This document shows positions 58,399-64,000 of a stretch of DNA of 64,000 nt, in pieces. Numbering within the stretch: the first letter of the stretch is position 1; every line of letters begins with the position of its first letter. The stretch comes from Parietaria judaica (Eukaryota > Streptophyta > Magnoliopsida > Rosales > Urticaceae), in contig OX940863.1 of NCBI GenBank assembly GCA_954871525.1, forward strand, positions 1,774,001 to 1,838,000, in the 5' to 3' direction. The notes beneath the pieces are model-generated. The model had not been told where the DNA came from. It saw only the letters and a list, made by a program, of their open reading frames with translations, and made no database searches. Both the position numbers and the translations under genes were made by a program.

Positions 58399-59985
58399 TC
58401 ATGAGCACTTATTTCTAATTATTTCGACGTTTATTTACGTTATTTGCTCTCTTTGTTCTCGTTATTCTATTTTGTCGCTTTAACTTTATTTACTACCATT
58501 TTTATCTTTTGTCTTCGTCCTCTAATTTGATATATAATAAATGAAAGTCCACATTTCAATACTCGTATGATAAACACTAAATGTTTCTTAGAAAAAAAAA
58601 ATCAGAGAAAAAGGTCTGAATGTGAAACTTTTTAGTGCTTTAGGTGGAACGAATGATAATCATCAACGGAATTAACGTGTAAAACGACAAAAAAATATAT
58701 GCTTTGACATTGAGATGTATGACACAAAATCTGACAAGTACCAGTGAACCGGCGAAAATGACAGATCATAAACGTTATATCACAAGAAACTTATAAACGA
58801 CAGAAAATTTAAGGGCGCTAGATGCACTACATAAACGACAAGGAAATAGGTAAAACGACAATCTATATAAAAAAAGAAAGGTGCTTGAAAGAACAGCCGT
58901 CAGAAAATTCTTATCCGCTCCAGCAATGTTTTTGGCGGTCAAGGCTTTAAAATACGGACAGAACCATCCTGATATTGTCAAATAGTTATTTTTTGGAATA
59001 GAAGAGAATATAAACAATTCTGGAGAGAATTTTCTCCGAAGATGCTCTAGTTATAATTTTTTTCACAAATTAAATTACATCAGATTTAATAATTATAACG
59101 GTAAATAAAAAGAATGTGATAATATTAGTATACATACCGAACCAGGGCCGGCCCAAGGCCCTTGTTTAAATAAGGCTTCTTTTAGAGGTCTGTTAATACA
59201 TATATATAATTAAATCCTTGATTAAAAAATATTACTTAGTTTTTTTTCTTCAGTTTTATAATAAACCATTGTATAGCTCCTAGAATAACGTAATAGAGAA
59301 AATGAGTCATACATGTTCATAAATTATTGCATAGCTCCTACAATATCTTATAGCACTTGCAATATCGTATTGCGGGCCCCAAAAAAAGCCTCATATTAAT
59401 GATTTGCCCAAGGCCTCGAAAGGTTGGACCGGCCCTATATCGAGCTGTCATTAAAACAATACTAAATCCCTGAAGTTGACTTAACTTACGAGTAGTAGTG
59501 CCCGGAGCTAGAGGACCCGCCCTCGTGCACTACGATTCCGTAGAGATCGTACATCATTTGTTAAAACATTTTCAACAATTTCGAAAGTGAATTAGTATTT
59601 CAATTAGTAAGAAACTTTTTAAACGAGCATAAGGCGCAGAATTCTCTGATAGCTCCTGAAATTGGATGTAATAAGTATAAACTTATAGGAAAGTACTTGA
59701 AATAAAGATTTGATCTTTCTGAACTTACCTTGACATAGCGAAGCATGTCTGACATGGCGAAGACCCTTTAATTAAGAAATCATTCCGAAACGACATTACC
59801 AGCTATTAGATAGATGGCATGAAAGCCAAATATTACATAGTCGACGACGAACATGAGTCGTAGGTTATCATTACTCATACACCATAATGGTGATGATCCT
59901 ACGCATATTAAAGGACGTCGTCACTACATCTTATTATTGACCGAAATATTTAAAGTAGGATTACTAGCGACCTAGGTGGTCCATA
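58399..59985. other. intergenic region downstream of BURP gene
   Basis: AT-rich, with AAACGACA words at about 58680-58860 and one hAT MITE (listed). No gene seen. Confidence 0.35.
59143..59437. mobile_element. hAT MITE (295 bp)
   Basis: Ends CAGGGCCGGCCCA and, inverted, TAGGGCCGGTCC. The 8-bp flanks TACCGAAC (59135-59142) and TATCGAGC (59438-59445) match at 6 of 8. This GGGCCGGCCC type is common in plant genomes. Confidence 0.85.
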
Positions 59986-61102
59986 TCATGCATACTTCTT
60001 CACGGGAGTCCAGTGGATATGCTCCTCGGCAAGAAAGTGGCAGATTGTAGCAGCTCCGGGCTTGACTCTCACAACTTGAAAGGACAAGTGGTTTGGGTCC
60101 CATGCTTCGGTACGTGTGTGGCATACGGCTATGGCCTCCGTCTCAGATCCGTCCGCGGCCTTCAACCTCGCTCTGAACGTCTTCCAGGTCTGTGACCCAT
60201 GGCATAGGAACATGGCGTAAATGTAGCTCGCGTAGTGGCATACAATGACGGTCTCTCCCACGTCCGTTCTCTTTCCTACATGAGTTACAGTGTAACTCTC
60301 AATCCCTTTTTCCATAGCCTCCGTCGTGAGCGCCTCTACGTTTCTCCCGAGCTTGGAGGCAATCAAGTCAACCATGGCCTCCAAAGATGTCGAGCAGGAC
60401 TTGATCTCGCCTTTTTCGGGTGGGATTTCGCAGGTTTCAATAACCTCTTTCATTATTTGAGCTGTTGCCGACCGAGGCGCCACCAAGAACTTGGCCAGGA
60501 TCTCGGGCAGTTTGGCGGAGGAGAAATGGATGGGCTCGGTGATGTGGCGGGGCAAGAAGGCTGCCGGCTTTGAGGTTTTGACGAAGTCCAAGTTCATTTT
60601 TGACCCGTTCTTGAGCAAATCACTATCTAAAAAGTAAGAAGCAACATGCCGGTTCTCACGGTGACTAGGTGACGGCCCGTGACTTCCTCTGCCGTAATTG
60701 TAATTTACGTTGGTGTCAGGAATTGCGTTTTCAATTGTAATTGTGTGTCCAATTGCTCCTACAACGTATGTGTAAAAATTAAGTTGCATTAAAGTTATAG
60801 CAGTTTGCTTAGCATGATAAAAATATCTTTGACAATCATATAAGAATTGCACGCAATAATAATACTAACCGAGCTATAGAAGCCTACTGATGGTCTTCGG
60901 AATTTTAATATTTGGCAGGGTTGCCTCCGAGTACTGCTGAGGAGACATAGTGGGATCGTTCGCGGCAGCCGTAGCCTGTATGCAAAAAAAGGATTCTTTA
61001 TAAGTATTGAACGGATATGAATTTTACGACCAAAAAATTATAAAAACTAAAACGTACCGCTACTGTCACAACAAATACAGCTTGAAGAATATATGTGGCC
61101 AT
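59986..61102 (-). CDS. BURP-domain cell-wall protein (RD22/USP type), 301 aa, 3 exons
   Basis: Exons (complement): 61102-61058, 60975-60888, 60758-59986; 302 codons with stop. The signal peptide starts MATYILQAVFVVTVA. The short N-terminal region contains QQYSEATLPNIKIPK. The C-terminal BURP domain (about the last 220 residues) has SYFLDSDLL and the hallmark CH-x10-CH-x25-CH-x25-CH, all four CH pairs present (CHYASYIY, FLCHG, VCHTR, ICHFL). BURP proteins act in the apoplast, for example as polygalacturonase beta-subunits or stress-induced RD22. The exon 2 donor chosen (GTAGGC at 60887) keeps the frame; a GTTAGT donor 18 bases further would include an in-frame TAG. A TATA-like TATAAATT lies at 61163-61170, about 60 bp upstream. 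Confidence 0.88.
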
Positions 61103-61225
61103 TACGAATGAATTCATTGGATTTTCTCTGTGTGTGCGTCGATCGTCAATATTTTGATCGTCAATTTATAGTGGGATTGAGTCTGCAATGCAACATCCCA
61201 TTTTGTCTTTTATCTTTCTTTCTTG

Positions 61226-61559
61226 GGATAATAGCGGGTAAAGTACCCAAAATTTGGCCAAGTGTAACAATAAAGGCCCAAACCGAATTAATAGCGGCAA
61301 AAGTAGCCAAATACCACAAAATTGTGGCGAGCATCAGTTTCATCCACTCCGTGTTAACAGACGTTAGTCAACGTACCACGTGGCAGTCAATCCATTGACT
61401 GCCACATGGTACGTTGACTAACGTCTGTTAACACGGAGTGGATGCAACTGATGCTCGCCACAGTTTTGTGGTGTTTGGCTACTTTTGCCGCTATTAATTC
61501 GGTTTGGCCCTTTATTGCTACACTTGGCCAAAGTTTAGGTACTTTACCCGCTATTATCC
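61226..61559. repeat. almost perfectly palindromic MITE (334 bp)
   Basis: GGATAATAGCGGGTAAAGTACC at the left is repeated inversely at the right, and the arms of about 165 bp meet at CAATCCATTG near 61393. It would fold into one long hairpin. It lies 125 bp upstream of the BURP start codon. Confidence 0.92.
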
Positions 61560-61703
61560 ATTTTTTCTTTGTAATAAACACCATTCTTTTGTACAATATA
61601 TATGTATCAACAATTTCTCGTAACATCTTCGCCACAATAATATTTCAACTTTTTCAATCAACCGTGCATTGCAAAATTCTAAATATATATAAATGAATCT
61701 AGG

Positions 61704-62800
61704 CATGTAGCTCCTGCAATACGTGCACTTACGGGTGCACATGTAGATCCACTTATTGGCATGAGTGCAGAGATATATAAGCATTTATAATGTTTGCCAG
61801 AAACATATATAGATATAAAAATTACAAGTATGTGAAACATATTGATGTACATTAAGATGTATTTTGGTCCCATCATAGATAAAAAATTTAGTCGATGAAG
61901 TGTGTTTCAGTATTTATATGATGAAAGTTGATATGTGATTGCACATGCTTAATGGAGAAATACGTAGGCGAAAGGGGTGTTTGGAAAAATACATGTAAAT
62001 CGTCATTCCATAGCTCTTGCAATACCGTGTAACTCCTGCAATACGTGCACTTACTGATGCACGTGTAGTCCACTTATGGCTATGCACGCACAAACAAATA
62101 AGCATTTATAATGTAGTCGATGAAGTGTGTTTCGGTGTTTATATGATGGAAGTTGATATGTGATTGCACATGGTGAATGGAAGAAATACTTAGGCGAAAT
62201 GGTTGTTTTGAAAATGATATGTAACTCGTCATTGCATAGCTCTTACAATATCGTGTAACTCCTGAAATACGTGCACTTACTGGTGCATGTGTAGTCCACT
62301 TATGGCTATGCATGCACACACAAATAAGCATTTATGATGTAGTTGATGAAGTATGTTTCGGTGTTTATATGATTAAAGTTGATATGTGATTGCACATGCT
62401 GCGTGGAAAAATACTTAAGCAAAATGGGTGTTTGGAAAATGATATGTAACTCGTCATTGCATAATTGTTGCAATAGCGTGTAGCTCCCGCAATACGTGCA
62501 CTTACTGGTGCACATGTAGATCCACGTATGGGCATGGATGCACAGATATATAAGCATTTATAATCTTTGCCATAAACATATATAGATCTAAAAATCACAA
62601 GTATGTGAACCATATTGATATACATAAAGATGTAGTTTGGTCCCATCATAGATTAAAAATGTAGTCGATGAAGTGGGTTTTAGTGTTTATATGATGAAAG
62701 TTGATTCGTGATTGCACATGCTGAGTAGAGAAATACTTTGGCGAAAGGGGTTTTTGGAAAATGAATAGAGAAGTACTTAGGCGTAAGGGGTATTTTTATT
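61704..62800. repeat. tandem array of about 225-bp and 325-bp units
   Basis: The word CTCCTGCAATACGTGCACTTA (or variants) recurs near 61711, 62035, 62261 and 62485. The word GTCGATGAAGTGTGTTTC recurs near 61893, 62114, 62341 and 62662. Two longer units with an extra ~100 bp flank two shorter ones. Open frames on the minus strand are repeats of each other, not genes. Confidence 0.85.
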
Positions 62801-62869
62801 ATACTATGTAAACTGTTATAGCTTTAATGCAACTTTCTATACATACATCGTAGACGCATCTACTGAAGC

Positions 62870-64000
62870 AATTGGACATCCCCGTACTATTGAAAATGCA
62901 ATCCCTGACAAAAACTTTGGATACTAACACAGAAGTTTTGGGCTGCCAACCGTGCCTGTCACGATTCCTCCAGGTGAACTTGCAGCCACGCCAGTCCCGG
63001 CACGGCACTCTATTGTGGCCCAGCACGCGCTTACAGCCGCAGGCACACCTACAGCCGCTCCAGCCCCGGTACGCCTGCAGCTGCGCTAGTCCTCAAAACA
63101 ACACTGTAGAGGGCGATTTTCACCACCCTTTTCCAGTCACAAAGACAATCACCATATAACAAATAAACAAGAATAAATGATGAATATCTCTGTTTTATTA
63201 TATTTTCCGAAATGAGCTCGGTTTTCTTCTGTTGAATAGCTGGACAGATGAAGGATCATGAACATCCACTCTCTCTATTTTCTCTCTATTTTTTCTTAGC
63301 CTTTTCTATTACAAGACCTCCTTTTTCTCTTTACGGGGCTCTCCTCTCTGATTTTCCGAACCTTTACAAATGAGGCTTATCTTGCCTTTTATAGAGTTTT
63401 ACCAAGCCTTCCTCTCGCATTTTTCCCGACTTTTTCCCTTTAATCATTCATTCTCTGGCGTGATTTGAGGGCAGCATGGTAAATCCTTGCTTTATGTCAC
63501 TTCCGAGCAGGCTGCCGTAATGGGTAGGTGCGCCTCATTAAATGCGCATCTCGTCAGCCGTCATTCGGCTCTGCAAGCCTCGTCGCTGACGCTCTCATCG
63601 AGTGAGTAGGTCGGCTTCATTAAATGCACGTCTCGTCAAGGGTCATTCGACCCTGCACAATCATCATGACGAAGTTCCTCGTCGGGTGTGATGGGACGCT
63701 TCATCGCAACTTGCTCTCGCGTGGCTGCGTCTCCTCGTGGATGAAACTCCTCGGGGGTACTCTTCCTCGGGGATGTTCCTCCTCGGTGATAATCCCCCTC
63801 GGGTGACGAACTTCCTCGCCTCCCCTCATGTCGTTTATGGACCAAACGACACGAGTTGTGTTGAGGATGGATTTGACCAAATCCGACCTTAACAAACACC
63901 ACGACGTACATTGGCATGTGCCAGCTGCCACGCCGCACCTTGCTGTTAACACACATTTACTAGGCAAACACGCTACGCCTGTCGCGCGTCCCAGGCACAC
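62870..64000. other. unassigned repetitive DNA at the right edge
   Basis: 62890-63100 is GC-rich with CAGCC/GCAGGC repeats. 63480-63660 contains a partly duplicated block (CATTAAATGC...CTCGTCA...GTCATTCG). 63670-63830 is rich in CCTCG repeats. It could be part of a retroelement LTR continuing past the window. No gene is supported. Confidence 0.35.

Noticed and set aside
61554..62649. Several minus-strand frames of 60-95 codons
   Set aside because: They are repeated copies of each other produced by the tandem array.

Overview
The window is nuclear DNA from a flowering plant. It has spliced genes with GT-AG introns, AT-rich intergenic DNA, plant-only families (CC-NBS-LRR, BURP, thionin-like), plant retrotransposons and many MITEs. 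The order GT4 glycosyltransferase - MLN51/Barentsz - NUP50 - coatomer beta' recalls, from memory, gene neighbourhoods that are split between paralogous Arabidopsis segments. A eudicot near or within the Brassicales is therefore plausible but not proven.

Layout. 0.9-3.6 kb: a broken RPS5-type NLR on the + strand. 3.8-7.2 kb: a five-exon GT4 gene (-). 9.5-25.5 kb: a decayed autonomous hAT transposon. Its zinc-finger exon is split by a Copia LTR retrotransposon (11,660-23,242), and the Copia 3' LTR in turn carries a small hAT MITE (12,230-13,063). Each of the three insertions still shows its target-site duplication. 26.5-29.9 kb: MLN51/Barentsz, nine exons (-). 31.7-32.8 kb: a coiled-coil protein, two exons (-). 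35.0-35.6 kb: a secreted 12-Cys thionin-like protein (+). 36.9-38.2 kb: NUP50 (-). 40.7-46.9 kb: coatomer beta' (COPB2), 24 coding exons (-). 48.1-52.4 kb: a 307-codon gene that copies only COPB2 exons 1-9 and part of exon 10 (one WD40 propeller). 53.7-54.8 kb: a dead fragment of that copy. 56.5 kb: a small orphan gene. 57.8-58.4 kb: a Tyr/Asp/Glu repeat ORF inside probable retroelement debris. 60.0-61.1 kb: a BURP-domain gene (-). 61.7-62.8 kb: a tandem array. 62.9-64.0 kb: unassigned repetitive DNA.

For seven genes I joined exons by hand using splice sites, reading phase and family similarity, and each model stays in frame from ATG to stop: GT4 677 aa, MLN51 631 aa, coiled-coil 345 aa, thionin-like 115 aa, COPB2 918 aa, truncated COPB2-like 307 aa, BURP 301 aa. 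The intact genes are mostly housekeeping: RNA surveillance (MLN51), nuclear import (NUP50), Golgi coat (COPB2) and a Golgi glycosyltransferase. There is no operon-like logic.

Most unusual items: the single-propeller COPB2 derivative, which keeps the dilysine-cargo-binding face but lacks everything needed to join the coat; a 1.4-kb fold-back element in its intron 5 with a tRNA-like A-box/B-box module in each arm; a set of fold-back MITEs sharing related ends, some carrying G-boxes; and the three-level transposon nest that interrupts a zinc-finger motif.
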